A stretch of DNA of 33,790 bases from Deltaproteobacteria bacterium (GCA_019306365.1 JAFDLS010000012.1:1-33790), one strand, 5' to 3'; positions 7,684 through 17,185 are shown, counted from the first letter of the stretch. Translations and numbers: made by a program. The notes: generated by a model not told the origin, from the letters alone.

Positions 7684-9605
7684 ATGGCAAAAAAACCAAA
7701 AAAAGTGGCGGTTATCGGGCTTGATTGCGCCTTGCCGCACATGATTGAAAAACATATCGAAGAAGGCTACCTTCCCACCTTTAAGAAACTGCGTGACAAA
7801 GGCGTGTGGGCTGACAACTGTCTGGTGCCTTTCCCCACGGTGACCCCGCCCAACTGGGCGGCCATCGCCACGGGCGCTTTCTCAGGAACCACGGGCATCA
7901 CTGATTTTCACTACCATTCGGAAGGAGAGGAGCTGGATAACTCTCATATCAGGCAGAATTTCAGCAGCGAGCGCTGTCAGGCGGAATATATCTGGGACGC
8001 CCTGGACAAGGAAGGTAAAAAATGTATTGTCTTGAACTACCCTTCTTCCTGGCCCGGAAAAATGGAAAACGGGATCCTGGTGGGTGGTACAGGTATGACC
8101 ATCGGCGAAACCCGGGCCAATCTTCCCCAGCTCGATATGACCTTTTCCGTGTCCGCTGATCAACTGGTCACGACCGGCTTTTATCCGAACGCGATTCGAG
8201 GTGAATTCCAGGACGCTGAGGACTGGGAAAACGTCGATGAACTGCGAGATGATCCTCTGGAAATGGTTGTTCCGCTCAAGTTTAACGAGGCGGAGATCCA
8301 GCCGGTCGACACCACCTGGTATCTGCTGGCCAGGGAAAATGAGGATGGGGATTATGACAGGGTCACCCTTTCACCCGGCCGGGATTTCAATGATGCCTTT
8401 TGTACCCTCAAGGTAGGTGAATGGAGTTCTAAAATTGTCACGAATATCAAGTTTCCTGACGGATCCGATCATGAGGTTTTTTTCAGGTGTAAGCTCATAG
8501 AGCTTTCTGATGACGCGGAAGATCTTCGTTTTTTGATCGGGGCCATGGTGGAGAACGACGGGTGGACTTCTCCGGCGGAAATCGCCAAAGAGCTTGTTTC
8601 CGAAGAGGGCTGTTTCCACGCCGCCGGCGGAATGGTCATGACCATGCTGGGTTTGATCGATTATGACACCTACGTTGAGATGAACGATCACCTCTCTATC
8701 TGGATGGCGGACGCGGCGACCACGCTGATGCAGAATCACGAGTGGGATCTGTTTTTTATGCATTCTCATCCCATTGACTGGATGTACCATGTTCTGATTT
8801 CACAGCTGGAAAGTCCGGACGAGAAGGTACGCGCCAAGGCCTGGGAAGCCCATCGTAAAATGTATGAGGTTGAAGACCGCATGCTTGCCCGGCTTCTTGA
8901 GGCCGCTGGTAAGGATACCCTGATAGTGTTGGTGTCAGATCACGGCGCCACACCTGACGGACCCACCTTCGATCCGTACAAAGCCTTGGTGCCGGCGGGC
9001 TTATCCGCGATCGTTGAAAAGGAAAAAAGCGATGAGCTTGATCTCAGGGAAAAAATCTTGAGCCTTAGTACCTCTGAGGTTGATATCGCGCAAAGCAAGG
9101 CCATTCCCCAGCGTGAGATCTATATCTACGTGAACCTCAAGGGCCGTGATAAAGGCGGCATTGTTGAGCCTGAGGACTATGAAAAGGTCCAGCAGGAGAT
9201 CATAGACGCCCTGTATGGATACGTGGATCCTGAAACCGGCAAGCGGCCGATAGCTTTAGCCCTGACCAAGCAGGATGCGCGTCTGTTAGGGCTTCACGGG
9301 GATCGCGTCGGTGACGTGGTTTACGCGGTTCAGCCCTGGTTTGGGAGTCAGCACGGCCAGATACTGCCCACTGCCACACAAGGTGTGGGATCGCTGAAAG
9401 GTCTGTTATGCCTGACCGGTCCTGGCGTCAAAAAGGGATTTTCCCTGTGCCGGAAAATGTTGAGGGCGCTGTCATTTACCAGGCTTTTAAAGACCCGAAC
9501 TTCAAGATGAAAGAAATCAAGAAGCTCAAAGACGGGTTGGCCAGGATGGAAGCGGCTCTGGAACGCGGCAGCCGTGAACCCTGGGACCACCATGATTGTG
9601 CCTAG
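7684..9605 (+). CDS. Type I phosphodiesterase/nucleotide pyrophosphatase (alkaline phosphatase superfamily), frame-disrupted near the 3' end
   Basis: AAGGAGG at 7667-7673 selects the ATG at 7684 (MAKKPKKVAVIGLDCALP) over an upstream ATG at 7642. Superfamily features are the first metal-binding Asp in VIGLDCA, the nucleophile region PTVTPPNWAAIATGAF, a histidine-rich MHSHPIDWMYH segment and the metal site VLVSDHGATPDG. The enzyme should be a cytoplasmic metal-dependent phosphodi- or phosphomonoesterase; its substrate is unknown. The main frame ends at 9510 with an unlikely tail. From about 9447 another frame continues as FPVPENVEGAVIYQAFKDPN to a stop at 9605. In relatives roughly 20 residues (a WLTDIVPT-like segment) join these two parts, so an internal frame-shifting deletion is inferred. 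It lies upstream of the Tus-like genes on the same strand. Confidence 0.8.
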
Positions 9606-9707
9606 TAATCAGGCCTGAAAGGAAGACGGGGCGGCTTAATAAGCTCCCTGTCTTCCGGTAAAACCTGGTGTTATTTTTATGTTTATTATGTCAAAGAGGA
9701 AAATAAA

Positions 9708-9989
9708 ATGCTGTTCGTCCTAAATAAATTACAAAATAATATTGGTGAATTGATTCAAATGCTGGGAGGACCCGAGGATAAATCCCTGCTGCTTATTGGT
9801 GACGCGGTGAATTACGGCTCACCGTATATGGTTGAAAAATTGAAACCTCTTTTCGTTGAAGATATCTATGTGGCCGGGGACGCGCTGGAAACCAGGAATG
9901 TAGATCTTGCTCCTGATTGCCAGGTGGTCGATTACGATGAGATTGTTTCGATGATAATGGATGAAGACGAAAAAGTGCTTGCGATATAA
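9708..9989 (+). CDS. tusB: TusB/DsrH-family sulfur-relay subunit
   Basis: The 93-residue protein has the DsrH/TusB pattern: MLFVLNK start, LLLIGDAV strand, a central VEDIYVAGDALETR stretch and the late VVDYDEIVSMIM segment, which resembles the YTDFVxL region of TusB. AAAGAGGAAAATAAA precedes the ATG. TusB/DsrH assembles with TusD/DsrE and TusC/DsrF into a heterohexamer that moves persulfide sulfur to TusE/DsrC. All three subunit types occur here in the order B-D-C, tightly spaced. The TusB family usually has no essential catalytic cysteine, and this protein has only one Cys, near the C-terminus. Confidence 0.8.
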   Translation: MLFVLNKLQNNIGELIQMLGGPEDKSLLLIGDAVNYGSPYMVEKLKPLFVEDIYVAGDALETRNVDLAPDCQVVDYDEIVSMIMDEDEKVLAI

Positions 9990-10000
9990 AAGGAGTTTTG

Positions 10001-10399
10001 ATGCCGAAAACATTAACTATAATGCTGTTATCCGGCGCCGCCGAGAATGAGGATTCTATTTTTGCCGTTAAACTGACGAAAGCGGCCCTGAAAAGAGGTC
10101 ATAAAGTAAACATCTTTCTTTACGGAAACGGCGTGAATCTTTCAAAAAAGGAAACAACCATCCAGGGCCCCCTTCACATTGCGGAAAGGCTGCTTAACCA
10201 TATTGAAGATACCAAAATGGGTAAAGAGATGGAAGAAGTCATTAAGATGGGCGCGAACATCGCGACGTGCCATACCAATGAACATGCCAGGGGGATTGAG
10301 GCCTGCGAGTACATAGAGGGTGTCAAATGGGGTGATATCGGCCACACCTTTTGCGACTTCCTCCTGACGTCCGATGTTCTTTTGGCGCTGAACCACTGA
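10001..10399 (+). CDS. tusD: DsrE/TusD-family sulfurtransferase subunit
   Basis: The 132-residue protein starts at the ATG at 10001 behind AAAGGAG; a TTG at 9998 is a less likely start. It shows the DsrE fold pattern: TLTIMLLSGAAENEDS, KRGHKVNIFLYGNGV, and a cysteine-bearing loop GANIATCHTNEHARG with C90, then C102 and C118. C90 is in the position expected for the persulfide-carrying cysteine of the family. It follows tusB by 11 bp and precedes tusC by 10 bp, so the three are almost certainly cotranscribed. No dsrAB or DsrC gene lies nearby, which favours a general sulfur-relay role over a direct part in dissimilatory sulfite reduction. Confidence 0.85.
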   Translation: MPKTLTIMLLSGAAENEDSIFAVKLTKAALKRGHKVNIFLYGNGVNLSKKETTIQGPLHIAERLLNHIEDTKMGKEMEEVIKMGANIATCHTNEHARGIEACEYIEGVKWGDIGHTFCDFLLTSDVLLALNH

Positions 10400-10409
10400 G
10401 GAAATAACG

Positions 10410-10742
10410 ATGATTGATTCGATATGCGTGATAGTAACAAGACCGCAGGGTGAAGAGCGTTCCGCCCTGGGAATAAGGACGTCGTGGGCAACCCTGCAGT
10501 CCGCTATAGTGACGAAGATACTCTTCGTGGAAAATGGAGTCTACAGTCTCCTGAAAAATCCTGGATACAATGCCGCCATGCTCAGGGATTTTATTGACGA
10601 AGACGGAGAGGTTTATTGTACAAAAGGCAGCCTGGATTCCAGGGGCTTATCTGAGGAAAATCTCGTGGATGGCATTAAAGTCATCCCTGAAGAACAGGTG
10701 GCTGCATTAATCGAGGATTGCGAATCCGTGGCCGTGTTTTAA
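10410..10742 (+). CDS. tusC: TusC/DsrF-family sulfur-relay subunit
   Basis: The 110-residue protein is of the DsrF/TusC size. It has SICVIVTRPQGEERSALGIR at the start, a SAIVTKILFVENGVYSLL segment and a C-terminal VIPEEQVAALIEDCESVAVF tail. GAGGAAATAACG precedes the ATG. It is the third subunit of the putative TusBCD complex. A strongly acidic middle (DFIDEDGEV) is visible. The partner proteins TusA and TusE/DsrC are not in the window. Confidence 0.8.
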   Translation: MIDSICVIVTRPQGEERSALGIRTSWATLQSAIVTKILFVENGVYSLLKNPGYNAAMLRDFIDEDGEVYCTKGSLDSRGLSEENLVDGIKVIPEEQVAALIEDCESVAVF

Positions 10743-10783
10743 AAATCTATAGTTAATAACTACTCATCAAAAGGAGAACAACA

Positions 10784-11212
10784 GTGAGTACTTTTGTAAC
10801 ATACAAGCGCGAAAGCGACAACGAAGACGTTTTCACTCTAGGCGCAAAAAGCCTTCCTGAGTTACGCATTGATTATACAAGCCTGACCAAAGAAGAGAGG
10901 AATTCTGAACATATGGGCGCCCGGCTGGTCCTGTGCGCCGCTTTGGCCTGTTTTACAAACACATTTGCGAACGCCATGATAAATGAGGGCGCGAAGATCA
11001 ATTCAATGTCAGCCACGGCAACCATAGAAAAAGAAAAAGATGATACTTTCAGGACACATTATACCAATATCCTAATACAACTCGAGGTTGGCGTGGACGA
11101 CGCCGATGCGCCGGTTTTTGAGAGAGTCCGCTCAAATATGATAAATGGTTCCCTGCTTACTTACTCTTTGGATGAGGGCATTGAGATGGATTATGATATT
11201 AGCCGGGCGTAA
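10784..11212 (+). CDS. OsmC-like family protein
   Basis: This 142-residue protein starts at GTG behind AAAGGAGAAC. The central helix HMGARLVLCAALACFTNTFA, followed by an INSMSATATIE strand and a C-terminal SLDEGIEMDYDI tail, matches the OsmC fold. OsmC/Ohr enzymes reduce peroxides with two cysteines. Here C51 and C56 lie on the first helix, but the second active-site position (around MINGSLLTYSL) has no cysteine, so a classical dithiol peroxidase is unlikely. Placed 41 bp after tusC, it may be a thiol- or sulfur-carrying partner of the Tus-like proteins. That role is inferred from context. Confidence 0.75.
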   Translation: MSTFVTYKRESDNEDVFTLGAKSLPELRIDYTSLTKEERNSEHMGARLVLCAALACFTNTFANAMINEGAKINSMSATATIEKEKDDTFRTHYTNILIQLEVGVDDADAPVFERVRSNMINGSLLTYSLDEGIEMDYDISRA

Positions 11213-11310
11213 TGTGCACAATTCTTGTTTTTTAATATAGTCACATATACTTCTTTTTGCTTCCCCAGTTTTTTCCCGGGGAAAATAGCTGTCATTCTTA
11301 GACATTTATA

Positions 11311-11339
11311 TTGACGGTCCCAGCGCTTCTGATTATGAT
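11311..11339 (+). promoter_or_regulatory. Sigma-70-type promoter of argA
   Basis: TTGACG (11311-11316), a 17-bp spacer and TATGAT (11334-11339) give a near-consensus promoter. The predicted start is about 30 bp before the argA start codon. Confidence 0.7.
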
Positions 11340-11374
11340 GCACCCAGAGATTAATATCAGGGGGTGGCTGACAA

Positions 11375-11836
11375 TTGCAGCTCCGTAAAAGCCGGGTCAC
11401 GGATGTACCGCTCATTTATGAATTACTGACCGAACTGGGTCAAAAAGGTCTGCTTCTGCCTCGCTCTTTGAGCGAGCTTTACGATGTGGTGCGTGACTTT
11501 TTTGTCGCTCATCCCGACGGCGAACCTGAAACCCTGGCCGGAACGTGCGCTCTGCATATATGCTGGGCTGACCTGGGAGAGGTTCGTTCCCTGGCCGTAG
11601 ATTCATCATATTGCGGTCAGGATCTTGGCCGCCGGCTTGTTGAAGAGTGTATCGCGGAGGCTAGGGAAATCGGTCTGAAGCGTCTTTTCGCCTTGACCTA
11701 CATTCCTGATTATTTCATGAAGTTCGATTTCAAGCTCATTGAAAAAAACGAACTTCCCCAGAAGATCTGGGCCGACTGCTTTAAGTGCGTCAAATTTCCC
11801 GAGTGTAACGAGGTGGCGCTCGTAAAAGACCTGTAA
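11375..11836 (+). CDS. argA: Short-form N-acetylglutamate synthase (GNAT amino-acid acetyltransferase)
   Basis: The 153-residue GNAT protein starts with TTG behind GGGGGTGG; an in-frame TGA just upstream excludes a longer start. It reads MQLRKSRVTDVPLIYELL, LLPRSLSELYDVVRDFFV and CALHICWADLGEVRSLAVD. The acetyl-CoA loop GQDLGRRLVEECIAEA follows, and the end is LPQKIWADCFKCVKFPEC. The LPRS, W-DLGE-RSLAV and KIW-C-C-FP-C segments are typical of the stand-alone short ArgA that makes N-acetylglutamate, the first step of arginine synthesis. A bifunctional-type ArgJ is encoded 4 kb downstream on the same strand, so the two may share the acetylation step. It has its own promoter and is not part of the Tus cluster. 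Confidence 0.85.
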   Translation: MQLRKSRVTDVPLIYELLTELGQKGLLLPRSLSELYDVVRDFFVAHPDGEPETLAGTCALHICWADLGEVRSLAVDSSYCGQDLGRRLVEECIAEAREIGLKRLFALTYIPDYFMKFDFKLIEKNELPQKIWADCFKCVKFPECNEVALVKDL

Positions 11837-12147
11837 AAAAATCCATCCTGTTTACTGGTTTTCGGTGGTTATTTTTCTGTAACATTGGCCCATTGTAGGA
11901 GGCATTTTTTTTAATAGATTTCCATAAACAGATGATGCCGTTTCAGGTATTCGGGGCAGGTCGTAATATTTTCGGAGCGCTCAATTTCCTTCTTGCCTTG
12001 AGAAGGCCTAACAAACTAAAATTCCAAAAAATACTTGACACTAATATTGGCTCATGTTAATGAAATAGAAGGTTTACAGACAGATGAACCGCTCCGTCTG
12101 AGTTAAGCGTTTTGGACCTGGTACTCCTTTCCTAAGAGGCGGCAGAT
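11837..12147. other. Intergenic region between argA and the M23 peptidase gene
   Basis: About 310 bp without a gene. It has a TTGACA at 12035-12040 but no convincing -10 at 16-18 bp, so the promoter is uncertain. No hairpin with a T-run was noted after argA. Confidence 0.4.
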
Positions 12148-13059
12148 TTGTTCAGAAAAAAATTCATTTTTCTCGTTTTTCCTCAGGGAACAAACAAGAT
12201 AAAGCGGTTTACAATACCCAAATTTGTCCTTCTGCTGGGGGCGCTTTTTATCTTTGGTCTTGTAGCTTTTTCTCTCGTCATTAATCAGCAATATCTTAAT
12301 CAAAAGGTTCAATTGGCTGAATTGGACCGCCTGCGTCAGAAGACGGTTAAACAGAACGTGCAGATATACGCTTTTGCTGACAAGGTCAGGGTTCTTCAGC
12401 AGGAAATGATTAAACTCACACAGAACACTAAAAAACTCCGCGCCATGACCGAGGAAAATCAGGAACTGAAAAGGGCAACCACCCTGGCCCTCGGCGGTTC
12501 AGACAGCGCGATGGCCAGCCTAGAAAGCAATAGGCGGGTTAATCAGGAGACGCTCGTCCGTCAGCTGCACCTGGACCTGGATGGTCTTTTGGCGCAGGCC
12601 AGCTTTTTAGAGCAGAACCAGTATGAACTAGATAAGTATTTTGAAGATACGAGGTCTCTTTTATCTTCCACGCCGTCTCTAATGCCCTGTAAGGGCTGGA
12701 TCTCCTCTAGATTCGGTTATCGTCTCCATCCTTTGAGTCAGCAAAGAGAGTTCCACCGGGGCATTGATATCAGCGCTCAAAAAGGAACTCCGGTCATAGC
12801 GCCTGCTGATGGAATCGTTATTTCAAAAAGTAAACAGCCTGGTTACGGTTTGATGGTTGTTATCAACCATGGTTATGGTATAATTACGCGTTATGGACAT
12901 CTGAATAAGACCTTTGTGGAGCTTGGACATCGAGTAAAAAAGGGAGAAAGATTTGCTGAGGTCGGTAACACCGGCCGAACCACCGGTCCGCACCTGCATT
13001 ATGAAATTGTTCGAAACAGGGTTCCGGTCAATCCAATCCGTTATCTGGCCCAAAGATAA
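12148..13059 (+). CDS. M23 (LytM-domain) peptidase, membrane-anchored with coiled coil
   Basis: The 303-residue protein starts with TTG behind AGAGGCGG. A basic N-terminus precedes one membrane helix (about residues 25-45, FVLLLGALFIFGLVAFSLVI). A coiled-coil region (about 50-115) and a C-terminal LytM domain (about 185-300) follow. Zinc-site motifs are HRGIDIS (H-x3-D) and HLHYEIV (HxH), with YGIITRYGHL between. Such proteins act in the periplasm as murein endopeptidases, or as EnvC-like activators when the site is degraded. Here the metal ligands appear intact, so endopeptidase activity is plausible. A strong hairpin terminator follows before secA. Confidence 0.88.
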   Translation: MFRKKFIFLVFPQGTNKIKRFTIPKFVLLLGALFIFGLVAFSLVINQQYLNQKVQLAELDRLRQKTVKQNVQIYAFADKVRVLQQEMIKLTQNTKKLRAMTEENQELKRATTLALGGSDSAMASLESNRRVNQETLVRQLHLDLDGLLAQASFLEQNQYELDKYFEDTRSLLSSTPSLMPCKGWISSRFGYRLHPLSQQREFHRGIDISAQKGTPVIAPADGIVISKSKQPGYGLMVVINHGYGIITRYGHLNKTFVELGHRVKKGERFAEVGNTGRTTGPHLHYEIVRNRVPVNPIRYLAQR

Positions 13060-13107
13060 AGGCCGGCTAATAAGTAGGTTGCTGAAAAAGGGAAAAAATA
13101 ATTTCTC

Positions 13108-13140
13108 CCCCGATAAGAACCTTATCGGGGTTTTCATTTT
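13108..13140 (+). terminator. Intrinsic terminator after the M23 peptidase gene
   Basis: CCCCGATAAG-AAC-CTTATCGGGG forms a perfect 10-bp stem with a 3-nt loop, followed by TTTTCATTTT. It separates the peptidase gene from secA, whose start lies 21 bp further on, so read-through probably feeds secA or its promoter overlaps this structure. Confidence 0.85.
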
Positions 13141-13160
13141 ATAGAGAGAAACTTAAAACC

Positions 13161-15677
13161 ATGTTCGGTCAAGTGATAAAAAAAATTGTTGGCAGTAAAA
13201 ATGACAGGGAGCTTCGCCGACTGAACCCGCAGGTTCAACAGGTCGGAGATCTCGAACCGGAGATAAAAAAACTTTCTGATGACCAGCTAAGGGCCAAGAC
13301 TGGTCACTTCAAAGAGCAGCTCGCAAACGGTGCTTCTATCGATGATTTACTGCCCGAAGCCTTTGCCGTCGTCAGGGAAGCTTCTGTCAGAACACTGGGG
13401 ATGCGTCATTTTGACGTCCAGATTATTGGCGGCATTGTGCTCCATGAAGGCAAGATCGCCGAGATGAAGACGGGCGAAGGTAAAACCCTTGCCGCGACTT
13501 TACCTGTTTACCTCAACGCGCTTACTGGCAAAGGCGTTCACGTCGTAACGGTCAATGACTACCTGGCCCGCCGTGACGCCGAGTGGATGGGTGCGATTTA
13601 TAAATTTCTGGGGCTCTCCGTCGGGGTGATCGTTCATGATATGAATGACGCCGACAGAAGGGAGAGCTATGCCTCGGATGTAACCTACGGAACCAATAAT
13701 GAGTTCGGGTTCGATTACCTGCGGGATAACATGAAATTCTCACTGGACGATTATGTTCAGCGGGAGTATTACTTCTGTATCGTGGACGAGGTTGATTCCA
13801 TCCTCATTGACGAGGCCAGAACACCCCTTATCATCTCCGGGCCATCGGACGAATCCACGGAATTATATTACCGGATAAATCAGGTCATCCCTAAATTGAA
13901 GGCCGTTGAGGACTATACCATAGATGAGAAGGCCCGAACATCGACCCTGACTGAAGAAGGAATCTCTCACGCCGAAAAAATTCTCAAGATTGATAACCTG
14001 TATGACCCCAAATATCTGGAGATTCTGCACCACCTCAATCAGGCCCTTAAAGCTCATGCGTTATTTAAAAGAGACGTCGACTATATCGTCAAGTCAGGAG
14101 AGGTGATTATTGTCGATGAGTTTACCGGGCGTCTGATGCCTGGCCGAAGGTACTCCGACGGACTGCATCAGGCTCTGGAGGCCAAGGAAGGGGTTAAGAT
14201 CGAACATGAAAACCAGACCCTGGCCTCTATCACCTTTCAGAACTATTTCCGAATGTATGACAAACTGTCAGGCATGACCGGTACAGCTGACACGGAAGCG
14301 GCGGAATTTCGAAAAATATATAACCTCGACGTGGTGGTTGTCCCCACCAATGAGGAGATGATCCGGGTCGATTATCCTGACGTCATTTATCGCAGTGAAA
14401 AGGAAAAGTTCAACGCCGTCGTCGAAGAGATAGCAGAACTCAATGCCATTGGAAGGCCGGTTCTGGTCGGCACCATCTCCATCGAGAAGTCCGAACTCCT
14501 GAGCAAGATGCTCAAAAGAAAAGGCATCCCTCACAATGTTCTCAACGCCAAACATCACGAAAAAGAGGCGGAAATTGTGGCCCAGGCCGGTCAAATGGGA
14601 GGGGTGACTATTTCAACCAATATGGCTGGCCGTGGTACGGATATCGTCCTGGGCGAGGGTGTGGCCGATTTGGGCGGCCTGCATATCCTGGGCACTGAAC
14701 GTCACGAGTCCAGGCGTATCGATAATCAGCTTCGGGGACGATCTGGCCGTCAGGGAGATATGGGCACCTCCCGTTTCTATCTTTCCCTGGAAGACGATTT
14801 GCTCAGAATATTTGGAGCGGAACATATTCAGGGCATTATGAGTCGGCTTGGAATGGATAATGGAGAACCGATCGAAAACAAGCTTGTGACCAGAGCCATT
14901 GAGAACGCACAGAGAAAGGTGGAAGGCCACCATTTCGACATTCGAAAGCATCTCCTGGAATATGACGATGTCATGAATCAGCAGCGGGACGTGATATACC
15001 GCCAGCGCCGAAACATCCTGGCAGGGGAGAATCTCAAGGATGAAATTTTTGAGATGATCGAAGATCTCGTTGATGGGGTGATTGAAAATTTCACCGATGA
15101 AAAGTCTTATGCTGAGGAATGGGACCTCAAGGCTTTAGAGGATGTTGTGTTTGAGTTATTTGGTCTGCGCCTTGATTTCGGCCCTGTTGAGGATCTGACA
15201 CAAGACGGTCTAAGGGAAAAAATCCTGGATCAGGTTCGAGAAGCTTACCAAAAAAAAGAAGAGGAGTTCGGCGCTCCGATTATGAGGGAACTGGAGCATT
15301 TCATTTTGCTTCAGAGCCTGGACAACCAGTGGAAAGACCATCTTTTGAGCATGGATCACCTGAAGGAGGGTATTGGCCTAAGGGGTTATGGCCAACGGGA
15401 CCCCCTCAGAGAGTATCAAAAAGAGGGTTATGAGGTGTTTATGGAGATGGTCGAGCGGATCAAGGCTGAATCCATTTCCCTTCTATTTCATATCCGTCCA
15501 AACAGGGAAGAAAGCCTGGCCATGTTGACACCGCAGGAGCAGGAGATGCAAATGTCTCATGGTGAGAGTGAAAAACGGGCGCCCGTCAAACGGGAAGGCA
15601 GAAAGATCGGCCGAAATGAGCCGTGTCCCTGCGGCAGCGGTAAAAAATATAAAAAATGCTGCGGCCAGAACGTATAG
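13161..15677 (+). CDS. secA: Preprotein translocase ATPase SecA
   Basis: The 838-residue protein is full length. Visible landmarks are Walker A in [14 protein letters not shown] (about residue 102), [17 protein letters not shown], the DEAD-like [17 protein letters not shown] and [19 protein letters not shown] and the C-terminal zinc-binding tail [14 protein letters not shown] that binds SecB or the ribosome are also present. SecA drives export of unfolded proteins through SecYEG, including the signal-peptide binding proteins found in this window. GAGAGAAAC lies upstream of the ATG. No anomalies were seen. Confidence 0.98.
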   Translation: MFGQVIKKIVGSKNDRELRRLNPQVQQVGDLEPEIKKLSDDQLRAKTGHFKEQLANGASIDDLLPEAFAVVREASVRTLGMRHFDVQIIGGIVLHEGKIAEMKTGEGKTLAATLPVYLNALTGKGVHVVTVNDYLARRDAEWMGAIYKFLGLSVGVIVHDMNDADRRESYASDVTYGTNNEFGFDYLRDNMKFSLDDYVQREYYFCIVDEVDSILIDEARTPLIISGPSDESTELYYRINQVIPKLKAVEDYTIDEKARTSTLTEEGISHAEKILKIDNLYDPKYLEILHHLNQALKAHALFKRDVDYIVKSGEVIIVDEFTGRLMPGRRYSDGLHQALEAKEGVKIEHENQTLASITFQNYFRMYDKLSGMTGTADTEAAEFRKIYNLDVVVVPTNEEMIRVDYPDVIYRSEKEKFNAVVEEIAELNAIGRPVLVGTISIEKSELLSKMLKRKGIPHNVLNAKHHEKEAEIVAQAGQMGGVTISTNMAGRGTDIVLGEGVADLGGLHILGTERHESRRIDNQLRGRSGRQGDMGTSRFYLSLEDDLLRIFGAEHIQGIMSRLGMDNGEPIENKLVTRAIENAQRKVEGHHFDIRKHLLEYDDVMNQQRDVIYRQRRNILAGENLKDEIFEMIEDLVDGVIENFTDEKSYAEEWDLKALEDVVFELFGLRLDFGPVEDLTQDGLREKILDQVREAYQKKEEEFGAPIMRELEHFILLQSLDNQWKDHLLSMDHLKEGIGLRGYGQRDPLREYQKEGYEVFMEMVERIKAESISLLFHIRPNREESLAMLTPQEQEMQMSHGESEKRAPVKREGRKIGRNEPCPCGSGKKYKKCCGQNV

Positions 15678-15695
15678 CAAAGGTTTCTATGAGCA

Positions 15696-16892
15696 ATGAT
15701 TGACGAAGATATTATAACGGTTAATGGTTTTAAGGCTGCGGCTGAGGCGGCGGCTTTACGCAAGGAAGGCCGCCTGGACGTGGGGCTTATCGCGGCGGAT
15801 GAACCGGTTGCCGTGGCCGGGGTTTTTACGCGAAGCGCGGTTAAGGCCGCTCCTGTCTTGTGGTCACGGGAGCGGACGGCGCGCGGCAAGGCCCGGGCCA
15901 TTCTTGTTAACAGCGGACAGGCAAACGCCTGCACCGGCGCGGGCGGAATGGAAGCCGCGGCTCTTTCCGCGCGAACCGTGGCTCAGGAATTAGGCTGCGA
16001 AGAGGATGAGGTTCTGCTGGCTTCAACCGGTGTAATTGGGGAACCTTTGAACGAAACCGCCATGCTGAGAGCCATCCCGAAATTGAAAGCCGGGCTGAGT
16101 CCAGACCGGCTGCCTGAGGTGGCCCGCGCTATGATGACCACCGATACCAAACCCAAAATCGTTCAAGCCCACGGGGAGATCGACGGACATCCCTTCAGGA
16201 TTGTGGGGCTGGCTAAAGGCGCGGGCATGATCGCTCCCAATATGGCCACGCTGCTGTCCTTCCTGCTTACGGACGCTGTCATTTCGGCGGGACCGCTTCA
16301 ATCCATCCTGGGACCGGCCGTGGAAGGAACCTTAAATCGGATTACTGTTGACGGCGATACATCAACAAATGACACGGTCCTGGTTTTAGCCAGCGGTCAA
16401 GCCGGATTTGAGCCGCTGACCCTCGAAGAACCCGCCAGGCTGAAGGTTTTCGAGCAGGCGCTGGCAGACGTTCTGGCCGATCTGGCTCGTATGCTGATAG
16501 CTGACGGTGAGGGCGCGACCAAGCTGGTTAATATATTCGTAACAGGGGCAGTGAACGAAGATCAGGCCAAAACAGCCGCCATGACCGTGGCTAACTCCCC
16601 ATTGGTCAAGACCGCTCTTTTCGGACAGGATCCCAACTGGGGAAGGATCATGATGGCCCTGGGCCGAAGCGGCGCTGAGTTCGATCCTTCAAAGGTGGCT
16701 ATCTTGTTTGATCAGGTGACCCTGGTGCGGGGAGGAATGCAGGTGGGTATTGAGGACGAAGCCGCGCAGGTAATGCGTCAGGATGAATTTTCCATATCCG
16801 TGGATCTGGGAGCCGGTTCCGGGCGAGCCGAGGTTCTTACCTGCGACATGTCACATGATTATGTCAGCATCAACGCGGATTATCGAAGCTAA
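15696..16892 (+). CDS. argJ: Bifunctional ornithine acetyltransferase / N-acetylglutamate synthase
   Basis: The 398-residue protein has typical ArgJ length. It shows [15 protein letters not shown] near the N-terminus, [25 protein letters not shown] and the self-cleavage site [16 protein letters not shown], with Thr185 as the nucleophile after Ala184. [18 protein letters not shown] and [14 protein letters not shown] follow. ArgJ recycles the acetyl group from N-acetylornithine to glutamate. Whether it is mono- or bifunctional cannot be read here, and the presence of ArgA leaves either possible. The start is the ATG at 15696, 18 bp after secA. A short out-of-frame ATG at 15689 stops at once. 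The gene is probably in the secA transcription unit. Confidence 0.95.
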   Translation: MIDEDIITVNGFKAAAEAAALRKEGRLDVGLIAADEPVAVAGVFTRSAVKAAPVLWSRERTARGKARAILVNSGQANACTGAGGMEAAALSARTVAQELGCEEDEVLLASTGVIGEPLNETAMLRAIPKLKAGLSPDRLPEVARAMMTTDTKPKIVQAHGEIDGHPFRIVGLAKGAGMIAPNMATLLSFLLTDAVISAGPLQSILGPAVEGTLNRITVDGDTSTNDTVLVLASGQAGFEPLTLEEPARLKVFEQALADVLADLARMLIADGEGATKLVNIFVTGAVNEDQAKTAAMTVANSPLVKTALFGQDPNWGRIMMALGRSGAEFDPSKVAILFDQVTLVRGGMQVGIEDEAAQVMRQDEFSISVDLGAGSGRAEVLTCDMSHDYVSINADYRS

Positions 16893-16912
16893 TTAATTTT
16901 TCATTATAATTT

Positions 16913-17054
16913 AAGACCTCTGCAAAACCAGTAATTTTGTTGAAATCGCGGAAGGCGAAAAATTAACCCGCAGGAATATTGCCAATATTTCGAGGACTTA
17001 ATTTTGAGCCTAACAATGAGTTCGGCTAAAGGGCGAAGTTTTGCAGAGGTCTCA
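16913..17054 (+). repeat. Repeat 1 (MITE-like) copy c, essentially complete
   Basis: The left end AAGACCTCTGCAAAAC and right end GTTTTGCAGAGGTCTCA form a nearly perfect terminal inverted repeat around a 143-bp non-coding element. The core includes GAAATCGCGGAAGGCGAAAA and CAATATTTCGAGGACTTAAT. It lies between argJ and the DUF134 promoter, with no transposase. Confidence 0.88.
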
Positions 17055-17097
17055 ATTTGGAGCCGTTCAGTTTTGGCCGGGCGGTTTTTTTTATTTT

Positions 17098-17117
17098 ACC
17101 GGTAAGTTATTTACCGG
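17098..17117. promoter_or_regulatory. CCGGTAA inverted repeat upstream of the DUF134 promoter
   Basis: CCGGTAA-GTTAT-TTACCGG is a perfect 7-bp inverted repeat about 40 bp upstream of the -35 element. It follows a G/C-rich stretch with a T-run (GGCCGGGCGG then T8), so it may be part of a terminator region or an operator. Confidence 0.4.
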
Positions 17118-17132
17118 CAGTTTAAAATTAAT

Positions 17133-17146
17133 TGAACGTACGTTCA
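17133..17146. promoter_or_regulatory. Operator-like palindrome 1 (TGAAC-N4-GTTCA)
   Basis: TGAACGTACGTTCA is a perfect 14-bp palindrome ending 9 bp upstream of the -35 element of the DUF134 promoter. The same TGAAC-N4-GTTCA pattern recurs at 17186-17199, on the other side of the promoter. Confidence 0.65.
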
Positions 17147-17155
17147 AAAAAACAC

Positions 17156-17184
17156 TTGACAAGAACCTTTTTAGTTTATATATT
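17156..17184 (+). promoter_or_regulatory. Sigma-70-type promoter of the DUF134 gene
   Basis: TTGACA (17156-17161), exactly 17 bp and TATATT (17179-17184) make a strong consensus promoter. Palindromic operator-like sites lie on both sides of it. Confidence 0.85.
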
Positions 17185-17185
17185 A

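Noticed and set aside
9708-10742. Part of a dissimilatory sulfite reductase (dsr) operon
   Set aside because: The order is H-E-F rather than E-F-H, and no dsrA, dsrB or dsrC gene lies nearby. A general sulfur-relay role fits better.
12035-12063. Promoter upstream of the M23 peptidase gene
   Set aside because: TTGACA is present, but no acceptable -10 box lies 16-18 bp downstream.
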